From Sulfuritalea sp. (GTDB lineage: Bacteria > Pseudomonadota > Gammaproteobacteria > Burkholderiales > Rhodocyclaceae), in NCBI GenBank assembly GCA_022842325.1, contig JALHPU010000012.1, positions 1-64,000 on the forward strand: DNA of 64,000 nt. The letters are read 5' to 3'. A program made the translations under genes and the position numbers. The notes beneath the pieces are model-generated. The model ran no database searches. It was given only the letters and a program-made list of their open reading frames with translations, and was not told the DNA's origin. This document shows, in pieces, positions 28,405 to 37,074 of the stretch. Every line of letters begins with the position of its first letter. The first letter of the stretch is position 1.

Positions 28405-29768
28405 CAGTGCCTCGCTGCCCCGGAGGGCTTCTTCGGTTTGCTGTTTTCGAGAGGTTGCGGATCGAGCACGGCAATGCTAAGAGTGTCGTCCTTGAAGTAT
28501 TTCTTTGCCACGGCCTGGACTTCTTCCGCAGTAACGCTCTTGAGCTTTTCCAGCAGAACATCGATGTCGCGCCAGGGCACCCCGGCGGCTTCGAGGCCGC
28601 CGATTTCCATGGCTTGGGCCATCAGCGAATCGCGCTTGTAGATCTGCGCCGCTATCGACTGGGTCTTGACCCGCGCCAGTTCCTCGGCCGAGACACCCTC
28701 GTCCTGAACGCGCTTGAGCTCGGCGCGCAAGGCTGCCTCCAGGTCGGCGATGGTCTTGCCTTCGGCCGGCTGGCCGTCGAGGGTGAAGCTGGCCTCGCCG
28801 CGCAGCGTGCCGTCATAGCCGGCACCGGCCGACTGCGCGACGCGGCTGCCGCGTACCAGGTTTTTGGCGAAGCGGGAGGCATCGTGGCCGTCGAGCACCG
28901 CCGCCAGCACCTCGAGCGCATACGGGTCGCGATCCTGCTGCACGTCGCGCAGCTTCGGCGTCTTCCATGCCATGGAGAGGTAGGGCAGTTTGGCCGGCGC
29001 CTTGACGCTGACGCGGCGAATGCCGGCCTGCTCGGGCTCGTTCTGCGGCTTGCGTTCGGGCAGCGCCTGCGCCTTGTGCGTGCCGTAGTACTTCTGCGCC
29101 AGGCGAAACACCTCGCGGTGATCGACGTCGCCCACCACCACGACATAGGCATTGTTCGGCGCATACCAGGCGCGATACCAATCGCGGGCGTCCTGCCAGG
29201 TCATGTGCTCGAGGTCGTCCATCCAGCCGATGATCGGCCGCCGATAGGGATGCGCCTGGAACATCGCCGAATTCAGGGCTTCGTAAACCAGCCCCTGCGG
29301 ATTGTCGTCGGTGCGCAGCCGGCGCTCTTCCATGACCACCTTGATTTCGGCGGCGAATTCCTTGGGCTCGAGTTTCAGGTTGGCCATGCGATCGGCCTCG
29401 AGCTTCATCATCTCGGGCAGCGCGCCCTTCGGCACGATCTGGAAATAGGCCGTGTAGTCGCGGCTGGTGAAGGCGTTGTCGCGGCCGCCGGCCTCGGCCA
29501 CGCGCTTGTTGAATTCGCCCGATTTGAGATTCTTGGTGCCCTTGAACATCAGGTGCTCGAGCACGTGGGCAACGCCCGAGGTGCCATCCTTCTCGTCCAT
29601 GCTGCCGGCGCGGTACCAGACCATGTGCACGGCGGTCGGCGCCCGACGGTCTTCCTTGACGATGACGCGCAGGCCATTGGCCAGTGTTGTTTCGAAGGGA
29701 TTGGCAAGAGTCGGCGCTGGCGCTACGGCGCAAGCCAGCAGGACAACAGGGGCAAGCAATGATTTCAT
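28404..29768 (-). CDS. M16 family zinc peptidase (catalytic subunit)
   Basis: A protein of 454 residues with a signal peptide ([21 protein letters not shown]). The inverted zinc motif HVLEH in SGVAHVLEHLMFKGTKNL and the downstream Glu in IKVVMEERRLR complete the M16B active site. Predicted periplasmic. The end of its signal peptide coincides with one copy of a dispersed 25-bp repeat. It is paired with a zinc-less partner downstream and divergent from ftsY. Confidence 0.93.
   Translation of the reverse strand: MKSLLAPVVLLACAVAPAPTLANPFETTLANGLRVIVKEDRRAPTAVHMVWYRAGSMDEKDGTSGVAHVLEHLMFKGTKNLKSGEFNKRVAEAGGRDNAFTSRDYTAYFQIVPKGALPEMMKLEADRMANLKLEPKEFAAEIKVVMEERRLRTDDNPQGLVYEALNSAMFQAHPYRRPIIGWMDDLEHMTWQDARDWYRAWYAPNNAYVVVVGDVDHREVFRLAQKYYGTHKAQALPERKPQNEPEQAGIRRVSVKAPAKLPYLSMAWKTPKLRDVQQDRDPYALEVLAAVLDGHDASRFAKNLVRGSRVAQSAGAGYDGTLRGEASFTLDGQPAEGKTIADLEAALRAELKRVQDEGVSAEELARVKTQSIAAQIYKRDSLMAQAMEIGGLEAAGVPWRDIDVLLEKLKSVTAEEVQAVAKKYFKDDTLSIAVLDPQPLENSKPKKPSGAARH
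29706..29730. repeat. Dispersed 25-bp repeat, copy B1
   Basis: Read on the minus strand it encodes AVAPAPTL at the signal peptide end of the M16 peptidase. It matches 35658-35682 and 48643-48667 at 23 of 25 positions each. Confidence 0.55.
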
Positions 29769-29886
29769 GATGGGTCTTGGTGTTTGCGCGGTTGGGTAGA
29801 AAGTGCGTCTGTTAGAATTCTTCGGTCGCGCATCTTAGCGCGGCTTAGAGCCTCTCAGCAGGTGCTCATCTCCGACCGCATTCCGC

Positions 29887-30864
29887 ATGTTTGGTTTCCT
29901 AAAGACTAAGGACGACCCCGCCGCCCAGGCCGCCACGGCTCCGGCGCCCCGCGCTTCATGGGGCGAACGGCTGAAGTCCGGCCTTTCCCGCACCCGCGCC
30001 ACGCTCAACACGCCGCTGACGGAGCTCTTCAGTCGGGCGAAGATCGACGACGAACTGCTCGAGGATCTTGAAAGCACGCTGCTGATGGCCGATTGCGGCG
30101 TCGAGGCGACCCACTGGCTGCTGGCCGAACTCAAGGCCACGGTCAAGCGCGACAAACTGGAAACCCCCGGCCAGTTGCGGGGGGCTTTGGCGCAGGGCTT
30201 GAAGACCCTGCTCGCACCGCTGGAACAGCCGCTGTTGGCGGATGGTCACCTGCCGTTTGTGATCATGATCGCCGGTGTCAATGGCGCCGGCAAGACAACG
30301 TCAATCGGCAAGCTGGCCAAGCATTTCCAGAGCCAGGGCAAGAGCGTGCTGCTGGCGGCCGGCGACACCTTCCGTGCCGCCGCGCGCGAACAGCTGGCGG
30401 CCTGGGGCGAACGCAACGGCATTACCGTAATCGCCCAGGAATCCGGTGATCCGGCGGCCGTGGTATTCGATGCGATCAATGCCGCACGCGCACGCGGCAT
30501 CGACGTGGTCCTGGCGGATACCGCGGGCCGTTTGCCGACCCAATTGCACCTCATGGAAGAAATTGCCAAGGTCCGGCGCGTGATCCAGAAGGTCGATGCC
30601 TCGGCACCGCACGAGGTGCTGCTGGTGCTCGATGCCAATATCGGACAAAACGCCGTGCAGCAGGTCAAGGCCTTCGACAAGGCAATCGGCGTCAGCGGAC
30701 TGGTGATCACCAAGCTCGACGGTACCGCCAAGGGCGGCGTGCTGGCGGCGATTGCCCGCCAATGTCCGAAGCCGGTGCGCTTCATCGGTGTCGGTGAGGG
30801 CATCGACGACCTGCAGGACTTTCGCGCCGGCGAGTTTGTCGAGGCGCTGCTGGGACCGGCGTAG
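29887..30864 (+). CDS. ftsY: Signal recognition particle receptor FtsY
   Basis: A protein of 325 residues with a short N-terminal A region (Ala/Pro-rich, much shorter than in E. coli), then the SRP54 N and GTPase domains. Motifs: IAGVNGAGKTTSIGKLAKH (G1), DTFRAAAREQLAAW, DTAGRLPTQLHLMEE (G3) and TKLDGTAKGG (G4). It docks ribosome-SRP complexes at the inner membrane. ftsE follows with one base of overlap (TAGTG). Confidence 0.97.
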   Translation: MFGFLKTKDDPAAQAATAPAPRASWGERLKSGLSRTRATLNTPLTELFSRAKIDDELLEDLESTLLMADCGVEATHWLLAELKATVKRDKLETPGQLRGALAQGLKTLLAPLEQPLLADGHLPFVIMIAGVNGAGKTTSIGKLAKHFQSQGKSVLLAAGDTFRAAAREQLAAWGERNGITVIAQESGDPAAVVFDAINAARARGIDVVLADTAGRLPTQLHLMEEIAKVRRVIQKVDASAPHEVLLVLDANIGQNAVQQVKAFDKAIGVSGLVITKLDGTAKGGVLAAIARQCPKPVRFIGVGEGIDDLQDFRAGEFVEALLGPA

Positions 30865-31511
30865 TGATTCGTTTCGACCGTGTCTCCAAGCGCTATCCGC
30901 CCGGAGTCGACGCACTTTCGGATATCAGTTGCGAGGTGGCAGAGCGCGAGATGGTTCTGGTCAGCGGCCACTCCGGCGCCGGGAAATCTACGCTGCTCAA
31001 GCTGGTGGCCGCGGTGGAAAAATCCACGACAGGGGCCGTTCTGGTCGGGGGCCAGAACCTCAGCGGGATCTCGCGTGCGGCCTTGCCCTTCCTGCGCCGA
31101 CGCATCGGCATGGTGTTCCAGGATCAGAAGCTGCTGTTCGATCGCAGCGTGTTCGACAACGTCATGCTGCCGCTGTCGATCGCCGACTTCCCGCCCCGGG
31201 AAGCCGCGCAGCGCGTGCGTGCCGCGCTCGACAAGGTCGGCCTGGCCAGGCGTGAAAAGGCGTTGCCGGTGATGCTCTCGGGCGGCGAGCAGCAGCGCTT
31301 GGCGATCGCCCGCGCCGTGGTGAGCCGACCCAAGCTCCTGCTGGCCGATGAACCGACCGCGCACCTGGATGCGGAGACCGCCGCCGATGTGGCGCGCATC
31401 TTTCACGAATTCCACCATGTCGGCGTCACGGTATTGATCGCCACCTACGCCCATGAACTGTTCCCGGCGGCGCGGCGCCTGCAGCTCGATCACGGCCGGC
31501 TGCTGGCATGA
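30864..31511 (+). CDS. ftsE: Cell division ATP-binding protein FtsE
   Basis: An ABC ATPase of 215 residues. Walker A is [13 protein letters not shown], the signature is [16 protein letters not shown] and Walker B is [13 protein letters not shown]. With FtsX it controls periplasmic peptidoglycan amidases at the septum. The GTG start shares a base with the ftsY stop, and its stop overlaps the ftsX start (ATGA). Confidence 0.97.
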   Translation: MIRFDRVSKRYPPGVDALSDISCEVAEREMVLVSGHSGAGKSTLLKLVAAVEKSTTGAVLVGGQNLSGISRAALPFLRRRIGMVFQDQKLLFDRSVFDNVMLPLSIADFPPREAAQRVRAALDKVGLARREKALPVMLSGGEQQRLAIARAVVSRPKLLLADEPTAHLDAETAADVARIFHEFHHVGVTVLIATYAHELFPAARRLQLDHGRLLA

Positions 31512-32407
31512 AGATCTGGCTTGCCCACCACCGCGACGCGGCCCGGCTGGCGTTGCGTCGGCTGGCGGCAGCGCCGGTGAGCAGCCTGCTCTCGCTGCTG
31601 GCCGTCGGAGTCGCGCTGGCCCTGCCGGCGGGCGGCCAGATGCTGCTGACCAACGCACGGCAACTGACCGGCAACACCTCGGCCGTGCCGCAGATTTCGA
31701 TTTTCATGGAGGTCGGTGCCGAACGCGCCGCGGCAAAGGAAGTCGGATCGCGCCTGGGCATGCACGGTGGCGTCAAACAGGTCCGCTTTCTGTCGCGCGA
31801 GGCCACGCTGGCGCGCATGAAAGCCAACCCGGGGCTGGGGGACGTGATCGACGCCCTGCCGTCCAACCCATTTCCCGATGCCTTCGTGGTCAGCGTCACG
31901 GACGAGCGCCCCGAGACGATGGAAAGGCTCGCCAGCGAATTCCGCCAATGGCCGAAAGTCGAGCATGTGCAATTCGACTCGGCCTGGGTAAGCCGCCTCG
32001 ATGCCCTGCTCAAACTCGGCCGCACCGCGGTCATGCTGCTCGGCGCGCTGCTCGGCACCGGCCTCATCGCCATCAGCTTCAGCATCATACGGATGCAAGT
32101 GCTTACTCATCGCGCAGAGATCGAGGTAAGCCAACTGCTCGGCGCAACGGACGCCTTCATCCGACGCCCCTTTTTATACCATGGGGTGCTTTTGGGACTG
32201 GGTGGCGGCATCATTGCATGGCTGCTGGTCGCTGCCGCGGCGATCTGGCTGCGCGGGCCGCTGGGCGAACTGGTACGCTTGTACGACCTTAGCCTGGTGC
32301 TGCAGACGCTCGATGCGCGTGACTCGGCGCTGTTGCTGGGTTCTGCCTGCGGCCTCGGCTGGCTCGGGGCGACGATCTCGCTGCGCCAGCACCTCAGGCA
32401 GAATTAA
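31508..32407 (+). CDS. ftsX: Cell division protein FtsX
   Basis: An inner-membrane protein of 299 residues. Its four helices lie at about residues 20-45, 165-190, 215-245 and 270-295, with a large periplasmic loop after the first helix (GAERAAAKEVGSRLG onward). The cytosolic N-terminus is short. It is the partner of FtsE for amidase activation. Last gene of the ftsY-ftsE-ftsX unit. Confidence 0.95.
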   Translation: MKIWLAHHRDAARLALRRLAAAPVSSLLSLLAVGVALALPAGGQMLLTNARQLTGNTSAVPQISIFMEVGAERAAAKEVGSRLGMHGGVKQVRFLSREATLARMKANPGLGDVIDALPSNPFPDAFVVSVTDERPETMERLASEFRQWPKVEHVQFDSAWVSRLDALLKLGRTAVMLLGALLGTGLIAISFSIIRMQVLTHRAEIEVSQLLGATDAFIRRPFLYHGVLLGLGGGIIAWLLVAAAAIWLRGPLGELVRLYDLSLVLQTLDARDSALLLGSACGLGWLGATISLRQHLRQN

Positions 32408-32514
32408 ACATTTCGGAAACGCAGCGTAGCGGCAGTAGCTAAAAACCCCCACATCAGGTCTGGCAGGACCGACAACACTGGAACGGAACCGATTATTCGG
32501 GCGATAATATACAA

Positions 32515-32928
32515 ATGAGCCAAGAAGAACCCATAGATCAGCCTGCCGTCGACACGGCGCCCATCGAACAGCAACCCGCCACCGCCCCAACGGAAGGCGA
32601 GCAAGCACCGGCAGCCCCGGCGCGCAACGAACCGCAGGCACCGGATCCGCGCCGCCGCTTGCGCGAGTTGCTGGCGATTCCGGATCACCAGCGCACCGAT
32701 GCGATATGGGACGAGATCATCGAACTCGAAATTTGCCTGGCGCCCGGCAATCGCATCCAGGGTGCCCCCCCTCAGGGGGAACCGGGACGGCGCCAACAGG
32801 GGCCCGGCCAGAATCAGGGACGCCGCCCCGAACAACCGAGGCGGCAGGATGCCGTACCGGGAAGCAAACCAGCCAAGCGCTTCTTCAAGAAGGCCAAGCG
32901 CCCGCCTGGCGCCCCGCCAAAAGCCTGA
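32515..32928 (+). CDS. Small Pro/Gln-rich protein of unknown function between ftsX and rpoH
   Basis: A protein of 137 residues with no recognised domain. The N-terminal 45 residues are acidic and Pro/Ala/Gln-rich. A folded-looking centre (PRRRLRELLAIPDHQRTDAI, WDEIIELEICLAPGNRIQG) is followed by a basic Pro/Gln/Arg-rich tail ending AKRPPGAPPKA. The basic disordered tail suggests nucleic-acid binding, but that is inference. The ATG is preceded by AT-rich sequence with TATACA. I have seen similar genes next to rpoH in betaproteobacteria, without a function. Confidence 0.6.
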   Translation: MSQEEPIDQPAVDTAPIEQQPATAPTEGEQAPAAPARNEPQAPDPRRRLRELLAIPDHQRTDAIWDEIIELEICLAPGNRIQGAPPQGEPGRRQQGPGQNQGRRPEQPRRQDAVPGSKPAKRFFKKAKRPPGAPPKA

Positions 32929-32972
32929 CGGGATACAATCCCGACTATATTTGTCGGGAACTTCTCCTGGAC

Positions 32973-32999
32973 TTAGCACTCTTAATCGAAGAGTGCTAA
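32973..32999. promoter_or_regulatory. CIRCE operator (HrcA binding site) upstream of rpoH
   Basis: TTAGCACTC and GAGTGCTAA are perfect arms separated by nine bases, matching the full CIRCE consensus with no mismatch. It ends 24 bases before the rpoH start codon and overlaps the likely promoter. HrcA bound here should repress rpoH and be released on heat shock. hrcA itself is not in this window. Confidence 0.93.
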
Positions 33000-33016
33000 T
33001 ATTGTCTTTAAGGAGG
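32997..33016 (+). promoter_or_regulatory. rpoH -10 region and strong ribosome binding site
   Basis: TAATAT at 32997-33002 is a plausible -10; TTAGCA at 32973-32978, 18 bases upstream, is a moderate -35, so the CIRCE element would cover the promoter. AAGGAGG at 33010-33016, seven bases before the GTG, is a near-ideal Shine-Dalgarno sequence and fixes the rpoH start. Confidence 0.55.
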
Positions 33017-33023
33017 GTGCACC

Positions 33024-33920
33024 GTGAGTAATACCGTATCTTTTGACCAATTGCCGATGCTGGCCGCCAGTGGCAGCATCGAGGCTTATATTTCGGCCGC
33101 CAATCGCGTACCGATGCTGAGCGAGGCAGAGGAACAGCGTCTCGCCCGTCGTTTCCGCGACGAGCAGGATCTGGACGCCGCACGCCAACTGGTCACCTCG
33201 CACCTGCGTCTGGTCATCGCCATTGCCCGCGGTTATCTGGGTTATGGCCTGCCCCATGCCGACCTGATCCAGGAAGGCAACATCGGCCTGATGAAGGCCG
33301 TCAAGCGCTTCGATCCCGATCGTGGCGTGCGCCTCGTCTCCTTTGCCATGCACTGGATCAAGGCCGAGATGCACGAGTACATCCTGAAGAACTGGCGCAT
33401 GGTCAAGATCGCGACGACCAAGGCGCAGCGCAAGCTGTTCTTCAATCTGCGCAGCATCAAGGCCGCGCTGGCACAGGATGCCGACTCGCGTCAGGGCTTC
33501 AACACCCTGGGCGCCGAAGAAGTGATGGCGGTCGCCAGGCAGCTCGGCGTCAAGCCCGAGGAGGTCATCGAGATGGAAACGCGGCTGACGGGCGCCGATG
33601 TATCGCTCGAACCCCTGACGGACGACGACGAGGACAGCTACGCGCCGATCGCCTATCTGGCGGCCGACCGCAGCATCGAACCCTCGGCGATACTCGAGCG
33701 CAAGGAATATGACCGCTTGCAGGATCAGGGCCTGAGCTCGGCACTGGCCAGCCTCGACGAACGCAGCCGTACCATCGTGCAACGGCGCTGGCTGGTGGCG
33801 GACGGCGAAGAGGCCGCGACATTGCATGAGCTGGCGGCCGAGTATGGTGTCTCGGCCGAACGCATTCGCCAGATCGAGGTCAAGGCCATGCAGAAGATGA
33901 AGGGCAAGCTCGCCGCCTAG
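33024..33920 (+). CDS. rpoH: RNA polymerase sigma-32 factor RpoH
   Basis: The heat-shock sigma factor, 298 residues. Region 2 reads HLRLVIAIARGYLGYGLPHADLIQEGNIGLMKAV (in part), the sigma-32-specific RpoH box is AQRKLFFNLR, and region 4.2 is LHELAAEYGVSAERIRQIE. The GTG start has a strong ribosome binding site. Control is probably double: HrcA through the CIRCE site and the usual post-translational turnover. A terminator follows. Confidence 0.97.
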   Translation: MSNTVSFDQLPMLAASGSIEAYISAANRVPMLSEAEEQRLARRFRDEQDLDAARQLVTSHLRLVIAIARGYLGYGLPHADLIQEGNIGLMKAVKRFDPDRGVRLVSFAMHWIKAEMHEYILKNWRMVKIATTKAQRKLFFNLRSIKAALAQDADSRQGFNTLGAEEVMAVARQLGVKPEEVIEMETRLTGADVSLEPLTDDDEDSYAPIAYLAADRSIEPSAILERKEYDRLQDQGLSSALASLDERSRTIVQRRWLVADGEEAATLHELAAEYGVSAERIRQIEVKAMQKMKGKLAA

Positions 33921-33944
33921 GCACTGCCTGCCACCGCGACAGAA

Positions 33945-33975
33945 GGCAGCCCCGCGATATTCCGGGCTGCCTTTT
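33945..33975 (+). terminator. Rho-independent terminator after rpoH
   Basis: An 8-bp GC-rich stem (33945-33952 with 33964-33971) is followed by TTTTGTTTTG. It lies 25 bases after the rpoH stop and faces the convergent sco gene. Confidence 0.85.
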
Positions 33976-33988
33976 GTTTTGCGCCTTC

Positions 33989-34561
33989 CTACTCGCCCGC
34001 CAGCAGGCGCTTGAGATCGGCGGCGATGCGCGGCGGTGTTTCGCCGTGGCGCAAGTAGAGCCTCAGACGCCCGCCCGGGTCGAACACATAGCTGCCGGCC
34101 GTATGGTCCATGGCATAGCTGGTCGGACTGCTGCCCGGCTGCTTTTGATAGAAAATCTTGAACTCCCTGGCGACCGCCGCGGTCGCCGCGGCATCGCCAT
34201 CCAAGCCGAGGAAAGACGGATGGAAGGCCGGCACGTACTGCGCCAGAAGCTGCGGCGTGTCGCGCTCAGGATCGATCGTGACGAACAGCACCTGGACCCG
34301 ATCGGCATCCGCCCCCAGCAAGGCCATCGACTCGCGCATGCCGGCCATGGTGGTCGGGCATACATCCGGGCATTGCGTGTAGCCGAAGAACATGACGACC
34401 GCACGCCCCTTGAAATCGGCCAGACGACGCGGCTTGCCGTGGTGGTCGAACAACGCGAAATCCTTGCCCCAGTCGATACCGGTCAATTCCGTGGCGTTGA
34501 ACTTTGCCGGCGGACTGCAGCCGCCGAGCAGCAGCGCCAGAAACAGCAGCAGGACGCGCAT
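33989..34561 (-). CDS. SCO1/SenC family copper chaperone lipoprotein
   Basis: A protein of 190 residues with lipobox LLLGGC at residue 15, so membrane-anchored and facing the periplasm. The copper ligands are visible: CPDVCPTTM (CxxxC) and the distal His in MDHTAGSYVFD. It delivers copper to the CuA site of CoxB. Last gene of the minus-strand oxidase operon, eight bases after cyoE. ATG 34561 is chosen for the signal sequence; the frame is open further upstream inside cyoE. Confidence 0.93.
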   Translation of the reverse strand: MRVLLLFLALLLGGCSPPAKFNATELTGIDWGKDFALFDHHGKPRRLADFKGRAVVMFFGYTQCPDVCPTTMAGMRESMALLGADADRVQVLFVTIDPERDTPQLLAQYVPAFHPSFLGLDGDAAATAAVAREFKIFYQKQPGSSPTSYAMDHTAGSYVFDPGGRLRLYLRHGETPPRIAADLKRLLAGE

Positions 34562-34569
34562 CGGGAGGT

Positions 34570-35469
34570 TCAGAACGGCGGCAGGTAGTGATCGACCAGG
34601 AGCGCGGCGAAAAGCAGCGCGAGGTAAACGATCGACCAGCGGAACGTGATGCGCGCCACCGCGTCCGAATAGTCGCGCCAGATCAACCAGGCGTAGCCGA
34701 GGAAAATCGTGTCGAGCAGCACGGCAGACGTCAGGTAGAACCAGCCGGTCATACCGATTGCATAGGGCACGAGCGTGATCAGCGTCAGGCCGACGGTGTA
34801 CAGGAACACGTGGCGGCGGGTGTATTCGGCGCCATGGGTCACCGGCAGCATCGGCAGGCCGGCGGCGGCGTATTCCTTGGTGCGATACAGCGCCAGCGAC
34901 CAGAAGTGCGGCGGCGTCCACACGAAAATGATCAGGAACAGCAGCCAGGCTTCACCCGGCGCGTTGCCCGTCACCGCAGCCCAGCCGAGCACCGGCGGCA
35001 TCGCGCCGGATGCGCCGCCGATGACGATGTTCTGCGAGGTGTTCGGCTTGAGAAAGATCGTGTAGATCACCGCATAGCCGACGAAGGTGGCGAAGGTCAG
35101 CCACATCGTGAAGGGGTTCACCCAGACGTAGAGCAGGAATAGCCCGGCGCCGCCGATCAGGCCCGAGAACAGCAGGGTCTCCAGCGAATTGACCTCGCCC
35201 TGCGGCAGCGGCCGGCCGCGCGTGCGCGCCATCAGCGCATCGATTTTCTGCTCGATCAGGCAGTTCGCCGCCGCCGCGGCACCTGCCACCAGGGCGATGC
35301 CCAGCGTGCCGGCCAGCAGGATGCGCCACGGCACCATGCCGGGAACGGCGAGGAACATGCCGATCACTGCACAAAACACGATCAGCGACACCACGCGCGG
35401 CTTCGCCAGCTGGAAATAGTGGCGCAAGCGCAGCGAACCGTGTTGCAATTTGAGAGTAGTGGATTTCAC
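34570..35469 (-). CDS. cyoE: Protoheme IX farnesyltransferase (heme O synthase)
   Basis: An UbiA-family membrane enzyme of 299 residues with about nine helices that adds a farnesyl group to heme B, giving heme O for the oxidase. The prenyl-diphosphate site is [20 protein letters not shown]; the family signature [20 protein letters not shown] lies near the N-terminus. The GTG at 35469 gives a normal-length protein; an in-frame ATG at 35556 would add 29 atypical residues. Heme A synthase (ctaA), often adjacent, is not found here. Confidence 0.93.
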   Translation of the reverse strand: MKSTTLKLQHGSLRLRHYFQLAKPRVVSLIVFCAVIGMFLAVPGMVPWRILLAGTLGIALVAGAAAAANCLIEQKIDALMARTRGRPLPQGEVNSLETLLFSGLIGGAGLFLLYVWVNPFTMWLTFATFVGYAVIYTIFLKPNTSQNIVIGGASGAMPPVLGWAAVTGNAPGEAWLLFLIIFVWTPPHFWSLALYRTKEYAAAGLPMLPVTHGAEYTRRHVFLYTVGLTLITLVPYAIGMTGWFYLTSAVLLDTIFLGYAWLIWRDYSDAVARITFRWSIVYLALLFAALLVDHYLPPF

Positions 35470-35657
35470 GCTTGAGGGATCAAAGATTGAGGCGGAAACG
35501 CGATCGAGTTTATCACGCAGCCGGCGGCTGAATGGCGAGGCTGGCGGTGCTTCCAAAGCTGGATTAGCCGAGGCGTGGCGGCCGGCTTCAACAACACCAG
35601 CGACGATGGCAATATGGCTCCTGGCAGTGGCCGAAAAGCAAACAAGCTCCCCCGTTG

Positions 35658-35682
35658 AAGAGTCGGCGCGGGTGCTACGGCG
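35658..35682. repeat. Dispersed 25-bp repeat, copy B3 (non-coding spacer)
   Basis: It matches copies at 29706-29730 (23/25) and 48643-48667. Here it lies in the 226-base spacer between cyoE and the upstream 201-residue gene, where no other feature is recognisable apart from a low-quality open frame. Confidence 0.5.
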
Positions 35683-35695
35683 AGGATGTCCACGA

Positions 35696-36301
35696 TCAGA
35701 ACTTGATCAGCTTGCCGAGCTCGCGAATGAAGGCCTTCGGCTCGGGATCGTCGGAGTAGCGGAAGACCAGCAGACCGCGCCTATCCACCAGATTGATGAA
35801 ACGGCGCTCGCCGCCCCCGAGCAGCTCCAGCACTTTGCCGTCGGTCGCCTTGATCAGCACCAGATCCGGGTGCGCCGCCAACAGGTCGTTGGTCGGCGGA
35901 GTGGCATCGGTGACCAGCCAAAGGCGATCGACGCGCGCCATGTTGCGGCCCTGCGCGGTGCGCGCCTGGCGGGTCAGATACAGCACGTGCTGGCAACGCT
36001 CGTCGCAGTTGCCCGGCGCGGCAAAAATCACCAGCCACTTGCCGCTGACTTCGGGATGCTCCAGCGCCACGCCGTCGGCGCGCTGCAGCAGTTCGAACGG
36101 CAGGCGCACCGGCGCCAGCGGCTGGCCGGCCGTCGCCTTGACCTCGGGCGGCGAGACATAGCGGAAGTACAGCGCGGCCAGCAGCGGCAATACGCCGATC
36201 GCCACGATGGCCAGCAGTATCAGGCGGCCCTTGAGCTGGCCATGAGGTGCGGCGGCAACTGCGGCCGGGTCGATATTTTTCATCTCTGCGCCTTCTGTCA
36301 T
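35696..36301 (-). CDS. Membrane-anchored thioredoxin-like (SCO-like) protein of the oxidase operon
   Basis: A protein of 201 residues with one N-terminal membrane helix ([20 protein letters not shown]) and a periplasmic domain. The Cys motif GNCDERCQ within [19 protein letters not shown] has SCO-like CxxxC spacing, and the end is [12 protein letters not shown]. Proteins of this kind accompany surf1 in betaproteobacterial cox operons and probably help copper insertion or disulfide handling. ATG 36301 overlaps the surf1 stop (ATGA). Confidence 0.75.
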   Translation of the reverse strand: MTEGAEMKNIDPAAVAAAPHGQLKGRLILLAIVAIGVLPLLAALYFRYVSPPEVKATAGQPLAPVRLPFELLQRADGVALEHPEVSGKWLVIFAAPGNCDERCQHVLYLTRQARTAQGRNMARVDRLWLVTDATPPTNDLLAAHPDLVLIKATDGKVLELLGGGERRFINLVDRRGLLVFRYSDDPEPKAFIRELGKLIKF

Positions 36302-36996
36302 TTCTTTTGCCACGCGAACAGCCCGTAGGCCGCCGCCATTAGCGCGAAAACCAGCCACATCGCCATGTAGCCATAGTGTTTGTGCGCCGGATTTGCCGGC
36401 GAGCCCCAGTCGCGGACCAGCCCGTCATGCTGCACATCGGTCTGCAGCAGCAACACCGGCAACGCGTCGAGGCCGCTGTGCCGCCGGTAATCCGCTTCGC
36501 GCAGATGTTGCCAGATGGCTCCTTGCGGCAAAGTTTCCTGCAACTCGAAGATGCGCGTCTCGAAGCTGCGGGTGACGCCGGACACCGCAACTTCGCCCGC
36601 CGCCGACGCCACCGAAGGCAGCTCGGAACGCAGCCGCGGCGCAGCAATCCAGCCGCGATTGACCAGGACCACGGCCTCGCTGCCGGACAGTTGCAGGGGC
36701 GTCAGAACCTGATAGCCGGCGCGGCCGCGATGGATCTTGTTGTCCAGATACAGGGTCCTTGCCGGCAGCCAGCGCCCGCGGGCGGTCGCTGCCCGGTCGA
36801 GCAGTTGTTCGCGCTGGCGCTGTTGCGGCGTCAGGCTGATCGGCGTCGACGTTAGTGCCGCCTGCTCGCGCTCGAATTTCGCGCCACGGGTTTCGGCGCG
36901 CCATAGTTGCAGCCAAGCCATGCCCAGGCAGAGCGCGATCAGCAGGATCACGATGAGCGGGCGCAGGTGGCTGAGTTTTGGAAAAGCAATCGACAT
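36298..36996 (-). CDS. SURF1 family cytochrome oxidase biogenesis protein
   Basis: A protein of 232 residues with N- and C-terminal membrane helices (residues about 12-30 and 208-228) around a periplasmic domain. VVLVNRGWIAAPRLRSELP and HKHYGYMAMWLVFALMAAAYG are SURF1 signatures. It assists heme a insertion into CoxA. ATG 36996 is chosen to give a short cytosolic start; an ATG at 37071 is possible but would overlap the divergent small gene's leader. Confidence 0.92.
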   Translation of the reverse strand: MSIAFPKLSHLRPLIVILLIALCLGMAWLQLWRAETRGAKFEREQAALTSTPISLTPQQRQREQLLDRAATARGRWLPARTLYLDNKIHRGRAGYQVLTPLQLSGSEAVVLVNRGWIAAPRLRSELPSVASAAGEVAVSGVTRSFETRIFELQETLPQGAIWQHLREADYRRHSGLDALPVLLLQTDVQHDGLVRDWGSPANPAHKHYGYMAMWLVFALMAAAYGLFAWQKK

Positions 36997-37074
36997 CGAC
37001 GGCAGGGTGACTAGTTTGGCGCAGGCAAAGCGCGGGTCAGTTAGACTGGGCGTATTCTTCAACAGGAGCAATCC

